Assembly (NCBI GenBank): GCA_021018995.1
Contig: CM037595.1
Span: forward strand, 78,493,159-78,557,158
Source: Chloranthus sessilifolius
Lineage: Eukaryota > Streptophyta > Magnoliopsida > Chloranthales > Chloranthaceae
Direction: 5' to 3'
DNA length: 64,000 nucleotides
Made by a program: the position numbers and the translations under genes. The notes beneath the pieces are model-generated. The model searched no databases. It was not told the DNA's origin and saw nothing but the letters and a program-made list of their open reading frames with translations. Of the stretch, positions 32,180 to 46,680 are shown in pieces; positions within the stretch are counted from its first letter, which is position 1; each line of letters begins with the position of its first letter.

Positions 32180-32405
32180 AAAATTGATTGATCGATTTTA
32201 AAAATCGATTGATCGATTTTCACAACTAAAACTCAGTCTCGCGAAATTGATTGATCGATTTCCCAAAATCGATTAATCGAATTCTACTCGATTAATCAAA
32301 ATTTAATGCCATTAAAATTTCAAATTTCCCACCTCACTAGCATGTGCCAGTCGTTCAATCTAACGAAATCGATTGATCGATTTGGAAATCGATTAATCGA
32401 TTTTG
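32180..32405. repeat. AATCGATTGATCGATT words in element A between the extra ORF and pol
   Basis: At least four copies of ATTGATTGATCGATTT or GATTAATCGA types, the same words as in the LTRs of this element. Confidence 0.75.
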
Positions 32406-32699
32406 ACAGATTTTTCAAGAATTTTCTGCTTTACTTTGCCTTCATTTTCTTGGTATTTCTTGACCAGTTGGTCATTGGCTTTGTGGAGTATATCTTCATT
32501 AGTTATTGCTTGACGTAATGAACATTAAGGCAGGCATTTTTCATCGCATCAAGGCACGTTTACGTCTCACACTCCTTCCATTGAATAAATTGGCCAAAAT
32601 GCTCAACGTTTGATTACACAAATGGTTTAGATTTACGAGCATACATGCAATGATACAATTAACTCTCAACTCGCCGCAACCAAGTCAGGATACTGCTCT

Positions 32700-35600
32700 C
32701 TTACGTCGGCCTCTCTTTCTCATGTGGCTTCTTCGGTCGGATGATTCTTCCATCGAACAAGCACTAAAGGAATCATTTTGGTGAGCAGTACTTGCTCCTT
32801 TCTATCCAATACCTCTGCCGGTTCTTCAATCATGCTCATATCTTCATGCATTTCCAATGGTTGACCTCCCAAGACATGGGAAGGGTCATTCACGTGCTTT
32901 TTGAGCATAGATATGTGGAAGGCGTTGTGTACTCGATCGAATCGTGGTGGTAATCCAACGTGATAAGCAACTTCCCCAACTCGACCCAAAACTTTAAAGG
33001 GTCCAAGATAGCGGGGACTCAGCTTACCTCTCTTTCTAAATCTCATCACACCTTTCATAGGTGACACTTTCACAAATACATGCCTGCCAATAATATAGTC
33101 TACACTCTTCCTCTTGATATCGACGTAGCTTTTCTGTCTGCTCTGAGCTGCTTTGAGTTTCTCCCTTATCATATGAATATAAGTGGCATTATCTTCAAGT
33201 AACTCTGGCCCCAAAATAAATTTCTCACCTGTCTCTTCCCAATTGATAGGCGATCTACACTGCCGTCCATAGAGAGCTTTGTACAGTGTCATGCCAATGC
33301 TTGTCTAATAGCTATTATTGTATGCAAATTCGATCAACGGTAGATGTTGATCCCATGATCCTTGTAGTTCAAGCATACACGCTCTGAGCATGTATTCTAT
33401 CACTTAGTTCACCCGCTCTGTTTGCCCATCAGTTTGCGGATAGAATGCTGAACTGAAATCCAATCGCGTTCCTATGCCTTCCTTAAATTTCTTCCAAAAC
33501 TTTGAAGTGTATAACGGATCACGATTAGAAACAATGCTACTTCGAATCCCGTGTAATCGCACGATTTCTTTCATATATAACTCCGTAAGTCTTCTCGCCT
33601 GTACATCGTGTTGTAAGGCAAGAAGTGTGCTGACTTGGTCAATCAATCTACGACTACCCAAATGGCATTATATCTCTTTGCTGTATGCGGTAATTCCACT
33701 ATGAAGTTCATAGAGATTGATTCCCACTTCTACTCTGGTATGGGTAGAGGCTATAATAATCCAACAGAATGTCTATGATCGACCTTCACCTGCTGACACG
33801 TCAAACACCGTGACACGTACTTAGCCACGTCTTGCTTAAAACCTCTCCACCAGTAATTCTTTCTCATATCTTGATACATTTTAGTGCTACCAGGATGGAT
33901 CGCATAATTTGACTTGTGAGCCTCATCAAGGATAGTTTGTCGCAGATCGGCATTATCTAGAATGCAAAGACGGCCCTTGAACAATAATGAACCATCTTCT
34001 TTTACTGAGAACTCAGGTTTGATGTCTTCAATCATGTCTTGATGAATCTTGGTTAACTCTGGGTCTTTTATCTGTAGCTCGTGAATATGCTCAAATATCA
34101 TTGGTCTCACTGATATGTTAGCCAAGAAGGCTCCTGTGGCTTGCACCTCGATATTTGCATCATACAGTGAAAGATCTTCAAATAATTTCCATCAGTGCAT
34201 ACCCAAAATCAAACTAGCCAACTGAGCTGAACCCTTCCGACTCAAGGCATCGACTATTACATTAGCCATGCCTGGATGGTACTGTATGGAATAGTCGTAG
34301 TCCTTGAGGAACTCCATCCATTTGCGCTGCTTCATATTCAACTCTTTCTGTGTAAATAAGTATATGAGGCTCTTATGGTCAGTGAAAATCTCAAAGGTCT
34401 CACCGTACAAATAATGTCTCCAGATTTTTAAAGCAAATATGACCGCTGTTAGTTCTAGGTCATGTGTCGGGTAGTTCTTTTCATGCTCTTTCAATTGTCT
34501 TGACCCGTAAGCTATCACCTTTTTGTGTTGGTTGAGCACGCAACCCAAACCATTATATGAAGCATCACTGTATACCGCGAACCCTCCACTGCCTGAAAGA
34601 ATTGCTAACACTGGAGCTGAAGTGAGTCTCTTCTTGAGTTCTTGAAAACTCTTCTCGCATACTTCACTCCACTCAAATCTTGCATCCTTCCATGTAAGTC
34701 TCGTAAGAGGTCCCGATATTTTTGAAAACCCCTCTACAAAACATCGATAGTAGCCAACTAGTCCAAGAAAACTACGGACGTTGGTCACGGTCTTTGGCTG
34801 CTCCTAATTTACCACTGCTTCGATCTTAATCGGATCTACCGTGACACCATGCTTTGAGATGACATATCCCAAAAAGCTAACTTTCTTCAACCAAAACTCG
34901 TACTTACTGAGCTTGGCGTACAGTTGGTGTTCACACAAAGTTTTTAGAGCAACTCTCAAGTGTTCATGCTCTGCTTTTGATTTGGAGTATATTAGGATAT
35001 CGTCAACAAATACCACGACGCAGGAGTCCAGGTGTGGTTTAAACACCCGATTCATCAAATCCATAAACGATGCCGGGGCATTCGTCAAACCAAACGACAT
35101 TACTAAGAACTCGTAGTGTCTATGCGTGTCCTGAATGCAATCTTCTGAATGTCCTCTACCTTGACTCTCAACTGATGGTATCCAGATCTCAGATTGATCT
35201 TATAAAAATACCTTGCTCCTTGCAGCTGATCGAATAAGTCGTCTATCCTGGGCAAAGGATATCAGTTCTTTATGGTGAGTTTATTTAACTGGCGATAGTC
35301 AATGCACAGTCGCATTGACCCATCCTTCTTCTTTACAAACAAGACCGGTGCTCGGTCTTACAAACCCCTTGTTTATGAGCTCTTGTAATTGCTCTTTTAA
35401 CTCCTTCAACTCAGCAGGATCCATCCTATATGGTGCTTTCGAAACAAGCTCCGTTTTCGGTACTAAGTCGATAGCGAACTCCACTTGTTTATCTGGAGGT
35501 AATCTTGGTAATTCCTTCGAAAATACATCTTCAAATTCACCCGCAACCGCGATCTTTGAGATGCCATTCTTCCCTTCTTTATCGTCCTTCAAGAATGCCA

Positions 35601-36060
35601 AATAACCACTGCAACCTTTTCTGATTAAGCGCTCTACCCTGACTGCAAAGATAAGTGGCATATGCGTCGATCTCTCTCATCGAAATCAGAATGATCTCCT
35701 TGTGTTAGGTCTGAAGATGAAGACCTTGTTCTTGAAATCTACAATCGCACAGTGTTGTGACAACAAGTCCATGCCAAGGATCACATCGAGCCCTTGCATG
35801 TCTAACAATATTAATTTTGCTGCTAATTCATGCACTTCTCCATCATCGATGCTAACTATTACTGACTTACAAACCAATTCTTTGTCGACTAATTCTCAAG
35901 TCGGAATATACACTGATAGAACAAAGTCCAATGTCTCTGGGACGATCTTTATTCTCTTTGCAAACCTCAGAGTAATAAAGGAGCGGGTAGACCTTGGATC
36001 TATCAACACTCTAGCTTCACGTGTTACATAGCATCCTTTCTCGTATAGTCGAAACATACC
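32700..36060 (-). mobile_element. pol: Element A pol region (protease, RT, RNase H, integrase, chromodomain-like end)
   Basis: Recognisable blocks, reading leftward: aspartic protease (about 35.7-36.0 kb), RT with FVDDILIYS (about 34.8-35.6 kb), RNase H with FTDHKSL (about 34.2-34.8 kb), integrase (about 33-34.1 kb) with YGRQCRSP, and a tail ending VRWKNHP like chromovirus chromodomains. Broken fossil. Confidence 0.9.
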
Positions 36061-36249
36061 TATAGCATAAATATATACAGATATAGTGCATATTTACTTA
36101 TCAAAATTTAATGCATAAGAACGAGTCTACACTATTGCCAAATGAATGCACCTTCTCTATCTAAAATTTTAAGAAATTGAAATTCTTTATTTAAAAGGAA
36201 TCTCACCTTAGATAACGTCGTGTACATTCTCTGCTTCTTGGGCAATGAC

Positions 36250-37876
36250 TGATGAGTAGTAAAATATGATGATATTTCACCCCTAAAATACCTACATTTA
36301 GCTATCCGATGAAGGCTATCTGATAAGAATTATTAGATTTAAAGTGTTTCAGGTAAATACAAGCCAAGTGCAGAAAACAGCCCAAGAATTCTGAAAATAA
36401 TGTCAAAACACTGTAACTTTGGGTCATCGAGAACTTGGTGCGACTTGCAGATCAATTTGGACCTTCAAGACGGCCGAATTATGAAATTGTCAAAACACAA
36501 AAGTTGTAGAGCTTTCTGTCAGCTTTCCAACGGGCAAGAATCGCCTCAATCCGAGTTTGGGATAAAAAGTTATGGCCAAAATACCAAAGCAGTGTCTGAT
36601 ACAAAGTTCGGTGGGAATTCACAAAAATCTGGGAGGTCGATGCATCGACCCTAAATTTTCGAGTTGAAACACCTCTGCGGCTGGGAAACTTCGGCTCTAT
36701 TTAAAGCGGATCAAACACTTCGAGAAAAGGGGGAATTAGAGATAGATAATTAGAGAGGAGGAATGAGAGATAGATAATTAGAGAGGGGGAATTAGAGATA
36801 GATAATTAGAGAGGAGGAATGAGAGATAGATAATTAGAGATAGATAATTAGAGAGGAGGAATTAGAGATAGATAATTAGAGAGTTAGTTTTGGCTTTTCT
36901 TTTTTTAGAGTTTTTGGAGAGAATTTTTTAGAGGATTATTATTCATTATTATTATTTTTGGTTTTAGACTCCTCTTGGCATCTTTTCAAGAGTTCTTCCT
37001 TCTCTTTCTTCTAGGATTTCATCTGGGTAGATTGTACCTAGGATTTGCATTGTTTTTCCTTTACGTTCATGAAAGCATAGATTGTATTTAGGAAAAGGCA
37101 TTGTAAACAAAGATCTTTGGAAGAAATAAAAAGAGGAATGACTTTGAATGAACAAGGAGATCATACACCAAAGATGAGTGGCTAAATCAGTTGATCGGGG
37201 AAGATGTGATCCCCAGATAAGTACCCTTATTTATGATTAATACCATAGTCGATTTATTGTCATCATGGAATCGTTTTGCTAAAAGTTTGTGTTATTAAAA
37301 ATATATTGAATGCTTGTTATGATCGTTAATGGCGCGTATCAACAGATATAATCGCTAGATCTGGACCTGCAGACTATCTAGGCTGTAGAGCGATTATGTA
37401 CTTACTGTTATGATCTAAACATCATGAGATATGCTATGCTTCTTACATGACTCATACCGCAATGATAGGCTGAGTCATTATTTTTAGATAGGGTATGCCG
37501 GATTAATGATTATATTTTATTACGAATCATCTCTATAGACGAATGATGGTGTGAATGATGCTTTAAAGAAACTGTAGATTTTAATGGTAGAAAAATGGTA
37601 CAAATCTGGGGTAGCATATTCCTTGATCTCATTTAATTACTGTTCTTAGATTCATTAGTAATTAGTTGTTTAGATTAATTTATTTTTCTTGCATTTAGAA
37701 AAAGTGATAAATTTTTGGTTAAATTGAATTTGCCCTTTGGTACTTCCTTAGGGATGTTTTTAAATCTCTGAAAGAATTAATTAAAATTCACGTTTTCCTG
37801 TAGGTTCGACACCTTTGTTCTTGCCATACTGCAATAGATCTTGTGCACTTACAAGGGTTACATTTAAAATCGATAA
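36250..37876 (+). repeat. Element B, 5' LTR
   Basis: It begins TGATGAGTAG. It contains the palindrome GGTCGATGCATCGACC and a purine-rich minisatellite (about 36730-36890, units with GAGATAGATAATTAGAGAG). Confidence 0.92.
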
Positions 37877-37882
37877 AGTTTT

Positions 37883-37900
37883 TGGCGCCGTTGCCGGGGA
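37883..37900 (+). other. Element B primer-binding site
   Basis: TGGCGCCGTTGCCGGGGA is complementary to the 3' end of plant tRNA-Asp, the primer typical of Athila-type elements. Confidence 0.88.
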
Positions 37901-39010
37901 AATCGGCAAAATTTTGATTAATTCGGATAGGGATTTGTGTGTTTTGTGTTTTAAAAAATTAATAATAATAAAATAAAATAAATTAAAAAATAAAAATAAA
38001 AATAAAATAATAAAATAAAAATTTGAAATTCTTTCCCTTATTTTTCTCTCTTAGGTAAGTTGTTGTAGGAGTCTTTTAGGAAGTTTAGATTTTTAGACTT
38101 CTTATTTTAGATTTTGTAGGAGTCTTTTTAGGAAGTATAGATTTTTAGGATACCTTCCTTAGGAAATTTAGGAATCTTTTATTCTTTTCCTTATTTTTCT
38201 CTTTTAGATAAGATTTTGTAGGATTGTCATTAGGTTTAGAATTTGAAATTTTAATTTTAATTTTTGAAATTCGGATTTAAAAAAAATAAAAAAATTAATT
38301 AAATTAAATTCGAATTTTAATTTTAATTAAAAAAAAAAATCAAAAATTTTTCCCTTATTTTTCTCTCTTAGGAAAGTTTTTATGGAGTTCTTTTAGGAAG
38401 TTTAGATTTTTAGGATTTCTTATTTTAAATTTTTTTAGGAGTTTATTTTCCTTATTTTCCTCTTTTAGATATTTTATAGGATTTTCTAAAATCTAGTTAT
38501 TAATTTTTGTGGGACTACTTGCTTTAGGCTTTGTAGGAATCTTTCTATTCTCTCTCTTCTTTTTCTCTTTTAGGTAAGATTTTATAGGATTTTGTAGGAT
38601 TGCCTTTAGGTTTTGAAATTAAAATTTTATATTTTAATTTTTGAATTTAATTTTTATTTTTGAAATTCGAATTAAAAAAAAAAAAAAATCTTTATTTTAA
38701 ATTCGAATTTTAATTTAAATTAAATTTTTTTTTTTTAAATTTAATTTAAATTCGAATTTTAATTAAAAAAATAAAATAAATAAAAATAAAAATTTGTGCG
38801 CTTGTGTCAATCGATTGAAAATCTTTGCTTTAATCGATTGAAGCTGAATATTTTGGGTTTGTTGTGGATTCATCAATCTTTGTTGTGAGTGTTGGTGCAT
38901 GAGCTTTACTCGATCTCATCACCCACATCTTCAACCATTTAAATCTTGAGATCGAAAGATCTTGTAGAGAGAATCGTAGAATTCAAAAGAATCTGTATCA
39001 TCATACTGAT
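37901..39010 (+). other. Element B leader, AT-rich with internal repeats
   Basis: About 1.1 kb, repeatedly using CCTTATTTTTCTCTYTTAGG and TTTAGGAAGTTTAGATTTT blocks about 300 bp apart, with long A/T homopolymer runs. No ORF. Confidence 0.75.
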
Positions 39011-40380
39011 GCCATGGCTGATCAAAGGCAAGAAATGAATGGGAACAATCAGAATATCAATAATGGAAATAACAATTACAATGAGGGCCCTAGAACACTC
39101 GAATATTATAATGATCCTGATTTTTACGAGGATCAGGATAGTATCATGCATGATCCCATTCCAGGGAACCACTATGAATTCAAATCAGCAATGATTCAAA
39201 TGCTACCAATTTTCTATGGTTTGGCAAATGAAAATCCGCATGTTCATCTAAATGAATTCACTGGGGTCTGCAAAATGTTCAGAGTCCACAATGTCACTGA
39301 TGAGATAACTAAGCTTCGACTCTTTCCTTTCTCTTTAAGAGATAAAGCAAAAACGTGGTTCTATTCCTTAAAACCGCAATCTATTCAGAGTTGGGTAGAG
39401 CTACACCGTTAGTTCCTTAAAAAATATTTTCCCATGACTAAAGCCATTGAGCTGCGTCAGAAAATTCAATTTTTCTCCCAACAACCTACAGAAACATTCC
39501 ATGAATGTTGGGAACGCTTTAAGGAATTGATTAAGAGTTGTCCCAATCATCAAGTTCCAAGGTGGCAACAAGTCCAAAGTTTTTACAATGGACTGATTCC
39601 TGAAGAGAGGCGCATGGTTGATGCATCTTGTGGTGGATCATGTGCCACAAAGGAAGCCGACGAATTGTGGGCATTGTTTGAGAAGCTGTATCAAACCTCG
39701 ATACAAAATGCAATATTGGGGCGAATTAACTTGGACCTGGCACCTAAATCTCATATGTTGACAAAAGACGGATTATATGATGTCAACAATAATACCTCTG
39801 ATCTATCAACAAAGGTTGACATGTTGTCCAAGCAAATGAATATGTTGCTAGCTGTTACCAAGCAAGCTAAAGCTCCTATCACCCCCACTGTGTGTTCAAT
39901 TTGTGACCACCCAGGCCACATGGCTAACAAGTGCCCTACTACCTTGTCATTTCTTCCTGATGAATCTACTCCTCAAGAGCAGGTGAATCTGACTCAATCA
40001 TATCAGCGACAAGGTAGGAACATGTACTCAAACACATACAATCCGGAATGGAAAAATCACCCCAACTTAGGATGGGAGGATCAAACCAAACTGGACAGGT
40101 GAATCAGCAGTTCAGATCTAATCCAATGAGTGGACAACAAAATTTTCAACAAAATTTTCAGCAGAATTTTCGTCCACAACAGAATCTTAATTTCCAACAG
40201 AATTCTAATTTCCAGCAGAATGCTCCGTATTATCATCCAAATACTGAATACCGAAAAAATCAGAATTTCAATCAGAATCTTAATCAATCTCATACCAAAG
40301 ACTTGAAGATTCGATGCGGAAGAAAAGGTGATGAAGCATGCAATCTTTTCAGATGATAATAGACCAAGTCAGCCAATTGG
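39010..40380 (+). mobile_element. gag: Element B gag region
   Basis: Retrotransposon-gag domain, a CCHC zinc knuckle CSICDHPGHMANKC, and a Gln/Asn-rich tail with repeated FQQNF. It would form the virus-like particle core. Broken fossil. Confidence 0.88.
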
Positions 40381-40499
40381 CCAATCAATTGAGTCAAGGA
40401 GAGGAAGGTAGGCTTTCCAGCCAACCCGACAACAATCCTCGAGGGCAAGCACCACCTGATAAAGGACCATCGAATAGTCAAGTTGAAAGGCACAGTCTT

Positions 40500-43400
40500 T
40501 GAGAAGTGGGCGAAGTTGATAATCAAGTGGAAATGCCTGTGAAAGTTGATGCAGAAAGAGAAGCAGCGAAAGAGAAAGAATCAGAGATAAGAAAATATAA
40601 AGGAAAAGGAAAAGAGAACGAAAAAGAGAAAGAGAAAGGGCAAGGAAGAGAGAAGGGAAAAGAAAAAGAAATAGAGGAAGTGTCACTTCCAACTGTCCAA
40701 CAAGGACGTGAAAAAGAATCGAAACTTGAATATGCACCTTATGTCCCAAAGGCACCATTCCCTGAATGCCTAACTCCTCCATCTAGAATGGGCAAGGAAC
40801 CGGTAAAAATGGAAGAAATCTTTGAAACATTCAAGCAAGTAAAGATAAATCTTCCATTACTTGAAACAATCAAACAAGTTCCTGAGTATGCAAAGTTTTT
40901 CAAAGATTTGTGCACTCGTAAGAGAAAGGCACGTACTCATGTTTCAAAGAAAGTGTTCCTGACTAATCAAGTCAGTTCGATGTTGCAATTGGAAACCCCA
41001 CAGAAACTGAAAGACCCTGGAGTCCCAACAGTTCCATGTGTCATTGGTGGGCAACCAATTGGAAAAGCGTTATTGGATTTGGGAGCAAGTGTTAATCTAA
41101 TCCCATACTCAATGTACGAGAAACTCGGATTGGGTGAATTGAAACTCACGACGGTCACACTCCAACTGGCAGATAGATCAGAAAGAAGACCTAGGGGTAT
41201 TATCGAGGATATTTTGGTTGGAATAGACAAGTTTGTCTTTCTAGTGGACTTCGTTGTCTTAGACATGGAACCATTTGTTAAATCAATTAATCAAGTCCCC
41301 ATCATCCTTGGACGTCCGTTTCTCGCTACTGCCAACGCTTGCATTAATTGTCGCACGGGAGTTATAGACGTTTCTTTTGGGAACATGAAGGTCAGATTGA
41401 ACATATTTCATGCGATGAACCATTTCCCTAACGAGGATGAGGTCGAATGTTTTTACATCGATCAGATGGACGAAGTGGTGGATGAAGCATTACCGTCAAT
41501 GCTCACCAAAGAAGAATTTGAAACTGCTTTGTTGGCCATCTATGAACAAAAAGGATCTGAAAGGAAGCAACCAGAGGAGAATAAGTCAAGTTCATCATGT
41601 CCAGATGATAACTTATGTGAAGTTGTGACTAAGATAGAATCGTTACCCATTGAGGTAAAAGCTGAACCGACTCCATCATTTGAGGAGCCACCAACTGTGG
41701 AATTAAAACAGTTGCCTGTATCGCTCAAATACGCTTTTCTGGGGCCACGAGAAACGTTTCCGGTGATAATTTCATCCACGTTATCGGAAGAACAAGAGCA
41801 TGACTTGTTGAAAGTGCTTAAAGATCATAAGGAGGCTATTGGATGGACCCTAGCTGATTTAAAAGGGATTGACCCATCAGTATGTATGCATAAAATACAT
41901 TTGGAAGATGAGAGTAGACCATCGAGGGAACCGCAAAGGCGACTTAATCCGAACATGCAAGAAGTCGTTTTGAAGGAAGTCATTAAACTTCTCGATGCTG
42001 GAATCATCTATCCGATCTCTAATAGTGAATGGGTAAGTCCAGTCCAAATTGTTCTGAAAAAGTCTGGAATCACTGTGAAAGAAACTACTGAAGGAGAATT
42101 GGTCCCTACTCGTGAAACTACTGGGTGGCGTGTCTGCATTGATTATAGAAAATTGAACACAGCTACCAGAAAGGATCATTTTCCCCTTCCGTTTATTGAT
42201 CAAATCCTTGAGAAGTTAGCAGGACAGGAGTTTTATTACTTTCTTGATGGTTATTCGGGATACAATTAAGTGCCCATTTTTCCACCTGATCAAGAGAAAA
42301 CGACATTCACGTGTCCTTACGGTACGTTTGCATACCGTAGAATGCCGTTCGGCTTATGTAATGCACCTGCTACTTTCCAACGATGTATGTTGGCCATATT
42401 TTTGGATATGATTAAAAAATTCATCGAGGTGTTCATGGATGATTTCTCTGTTTTTGGGAAAACATTTGGTTCATGTTTGAACCACCTTGCACAAGTGTTA
42501 CAACGTTGTGTTGATTCTAAACTTGTTCTCAGTTGGGAAAAGAGCCATTTTATGGTTCAACAAGGAATTGTTCTCGGGCATATTGTTTCCAAGAAAGGAA
42601 TCGAAGTTGATAAGGCCAAAGTCGACCTAATTGCTAATTTGCCCCCACCAAAGAATGTTCTACAAATTCGATCATTTTTGGGTCATGCTGGATTTTATAG
42701 AAGATTCATTAAGGATTTTAGCAAGGTGGCTAAACCATTGTGCACCCTGCTTGGCAAAGATGTTCCTTTTGATTTCGACGAGGATTGCATGACAGCATTT
42801 CTGACATTGCGTGAGCTCTTATCAAATGCACCGACAATCCAACCACCGGATTATTCTTTACCATTCGAACTCATGTGTGATGCATCTGATTACGCTATCG
42901 GAGCTGTCTTAGGGCAAAGGGTGAACAAATTACCTAACGTAATTTATTATGCCAGTAAGACATTGATCGATGCACAGCTTAACTACACCACCACTGAGAA
43001 AGAGTTGTTAGCTATGGTGTATGCTCTCGATAAATTTCGATCTTATCTGCTTGGATAAAAAATAGTGGTCTTTTCAGACCACTCTGCATTGAAATATTTA
43101 TTGGCAAAGAAGGACGCCAAACCAAGATTGATCCGCTGGATCTTGCTCCTTCAAGAGTTCAATTTCGAAATTAAAGATAAAAAGGGAGTAGAGAATGTTG
43201 TGGCTGATCACTTGTCTCGCATTTTACCTGAAGAATCATTTACACCTGAACCTATCCGGGACTCTTTTCCGGATGAGCAATTGATGGCAATTGATGCGAC
43301 TGCTACGAACGCTCCTTGGTTTGCCAATATCGTGAATTATCTGGTCACTGGCAGAATCCCTACTGAATGGGGTAAGAATGATAAGCATATCTTTTTCTCC

Positions 43401-44540
43401 CAAATTAAATACTATTTTTGGGATGAACCACAATTATTCAAAATCTGTTCAGATCAAATCATTAGGAGATGTGTACCGGAAGAAGAGCAACTAAGCGTCA
43501 TTAATTTCTGCCATGCTGGAGCCTGTGGAGGCAATTTCAGAGGACAGAAGACTGCACAGAAAATCCTTCAAAGCGGATTCTACTGGCCCTCCATCTTTCA
43601 TGACGCTGCTCAATTTTGCAAAGAATGCCAACGATGTCAACAACTGGGAAATATTTCACGACGAAATATGATGCCCCTTAACCCGATTTTGATTGTTGAA
43701 ATTTTTGATGTTTGGGGGATTGACTTCATGGGTCCTTTTCCCTCATCTTTCGGGTATTCGTATATTCTTGTGGTTGTTGACTATGTCTCCAAATGGATAG
43801 AAGCTGTGGCAACCCGTTCGAATGACCACAAAGTTGTGGTCAAATTTATGAAAGAAAATATTTTTAACAGATTCGGGTTTCCACGGGCGATCATTAGTGA
43901 TGGCGGTTCGCACTTCTGCAACCGCCATTTTGCTGCTTTAATGAGGAAATACGGCGTCACTCACAAGGTCGCAAAGCCATATCACCCGCAAACTAGTGGT
44001 CAAGTGGAAGTGTCGAACCGAGAGATTAAACGAATTTTAGAAAAGACGGTGCGACCAGATAGAAGAGATTGGTCTAACCGGCTATCGGATGCTCTTTGGG
44101 CCTATCGTACTGCCTTCAAGACACCAATTGGAATGTCTCCGTTCAGAATTGTCTACGGGAAAGCATGCCATCTTCCTATTGAATTGGAGCATAATGCATT
44201 TTGGGCTATCAAAAGATTCAATTTTGACATGCAAGCGGCAGGATCAAATCGAAGGCTACAACTGAGTGAATTAGAAGAGCTACGCTATGATGCGTATGAA
44301 AACTCCAAGATGTACAAAGAACGGTACAAGAAGCTGCATGATGAGTCAATTTCTCGGAAAGAGTTTCACGTTGGGCAAAAGGTTTGGCTGTTTGATTCCA
44401 GACTAAAGCTTCACCTGGGAAAACTGAAATCGAGATGGGAAGGCCCGTATCAGGTTGTTTTTATTAGTGTGCATGGTGCGATTGAGATCCGCAGTCTCAC
44501 GGACAATCGAGTTTTCAAAGTGAATAGGCAACGTCTTTAA
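40500..44540 (+). mobile_element. pol: Element B pol region (protease, RT, RNase H, integrase)
   Basis: A Lys/Glu-rich linker is followed by aspartic protease with LLDLGASVNLIP (about 41.07 kb), RT with CIDYRKLN and FMDDFSVFG (about 42.1-42.5 kb), RNase H with MCDASDYAIG (about 42.9 kb) and integrase with an HHCC finger and GIDFMGPFP (about 43.5-44.2 kb). There is no chromodomain, consistent with Athila/Tat. Confidence 0.92.
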
Positions 44541-46680
44541 CCGGTGTTTGAGCCCATGACCCAGATGAGAATTGAGGCAATGCACCTTAGTGACCCAGAT
44601 TCTTGATCAATGAAGAGGTCGAGCTGTCGACACTTAAACTTAGCGCTTCTTGGGAGGCAACCCAGTGTGTTTTATTTATTTTCGTTTTCATTTTTGTTTT
44701 TGTTAGTTCTAAAATATTTGTTTTTAGTTTAGTTTAGGTTGTTTTTAATTTCCAAATTAGTGTAGCCACATTATCTTCAATCTATTTTTTGTCATGTTCT
44801 AATTTTATGCACATATTCTCTGCACCTGATCTTTATATTGAGGTACTTTTCAACAGGTTTGGGGGTGCAATACCTATTTCAATCAATGAGGACATTGTCA
44901 TTTTAAGGTTTGGGGGTATGATTCTCTATCTTGCGTCACTTTCTTATTTTTCTTCATATAAAAAAATAAAAATAAAAAATTTTGAACCATCATATATAAA
45001 TTATTTTTCGATAGTTTTCAAACTTTAGTTGATGATGCATGTGAATTTAATCTTGAGAATATCGAGTCAGATTTTGAATGCTTGTATCTAGGATAATGAA
45101 GCTTAATGTGATATTTTATGAGTAATTTTGATATTCATGCTTAAAATTTTTAAACTTATACCAAGCTAAGACTCAGAAATCGATGAACTGTTTTGAACGG
45201 TAAATCTTAGGTTCTTAGTGGAGACTAAACCCGGGAAGCTTTAGAGCTAATTTCCCGTCATTGATGAGTGAATATATAAACTCGAAGTTTTCTTTGAATA
45301 CGAATTATTTTGCACAATCTCATATATTTTATTTTGACTTGTGACTTTGCATGATATCAAATTCATATTATTGTGTTAGAACGTACTGTATATCTACTCA
45401 AGACAAATAGCCAAGGTTACCATCTTTTAAGGACATGATTGAAGGCCATCTTTGGCTCGTTTGTGCTTAAATGCCCCACCTCATATAAATTTATCCTTCT
45501 AGTACCCCTTTGAGCCTATTGAAAAAATTTACCTTTATACATTCTTTGATAAGCTACGTTAACCTTTAACCCTTCACCATTTACGAAAATTTAGCTTTAC
45601 CCTTCTTATTTCTGAGAAATTAGGAACGAGGGATGAAAATGAACGAAAAGAGAGTAAGTGGAGAGATACTGAGTTGTGGTGTTTACTGAGAGTGTATGGC
45701 AAAAATATAAAAGAAAAAGGGGGGAGAAAAAGAAAAAAAAAATTGTGAAAAATAATGAAAAATATGAGGTGCTTCAAGAAAAGAAAATTCAAAAGAAAAA
45801 GCAAGTTGAGAAAAATAGAAAAATAGCGAGACATTAGAAAAGAAAAAAGAGATAAAAAAATCAGAAGTTTGTTTCTTTTCCATTTTCTCAGAAATTTTGA
45901 ATCCAAATTCCCTTTCTTTCTTACCCTTTCCTGAGCCCCATTACAACCCTACAAAAGACCTTCATGATCTGATCTTGCATTGGTAACTGCCTTGTGAAGA
46001 GTAAATATATGATACTTATGACACTTGATATGACATACTTAGGATATACAAGTATCTGTTCTTATGAGATTTGATTTTGTTCATTGATTACATCGTGTTT
46101 CAGTTATCATGTGAGACCTTTTTGCTTGTTTTGTATTGATCTCTCACATATGTGCGAAAGCTTACCCATCATCAGAGTGATTTTATTTCGAGAGTATACC
46201 TAAAGTGAGGATTGAGTCGAGACAACAGATTTGACGGTTTTCCGTTTGGACTAGTTCCGAGATGGATGAATCTTGGTTTGGGTATGCACACACTTCACGT
46301 TTAGGCATGAATGGATGAGTTGTTTAACAATTTGAGCATTAGATTAATTTGAATCGATACTAGCATGATTGACATGACATTAATATTTAAGATTGATGAT
46401 TCACATATTGAAACAATTAATGTTTTTGTTTTTGAATAATATATATGTTATAAAAAATCATGTTTTGAAAAGTCAATTTTGCCGATGGTTTGGAATTTAT
46501 TGAAGTTTGTGGGTAACTTCACTGTAAACCCTCAGGAGACACAACTCCTCCACTAGGGATCACCTAGGGGTTTAAAGGCTTGTTGCACATGCTAAGTGCA
46601 ATCGTGTTCCCTACGAAAGTGGCATTTATTTTTTTTAGTTTGCTTTGCTCGAGGACTAGCAAAGTGTAGGTTTGGGGGTG
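44541..46680 (+). other. Element B 3' noncoding module and purine tract
   Basis: No env-like ORF seen. It starts with GGGAGGCAACCCAGTG, includes a purine-rich stretch at 45.6-45.9 kb, and ends with CTCCACTAGGGATCACCTAG and the tract GTAGGTTTGGGGGTG before the LTR. The last 180 bp resemble the matching place in element C. Confidence 0.75.

Noticed and set aside
45574-45906. Phe/Leu/Ser-rich leftward ORF in element B
   Set aside because: It arises from a purine-rich tract in the 3' noncoding module, opposite to the element's sense strand.
44541-46680. Env-like gene in element B
   Set aside because: Some Athila elements have one, but this module shows no sense ORF of useful length.
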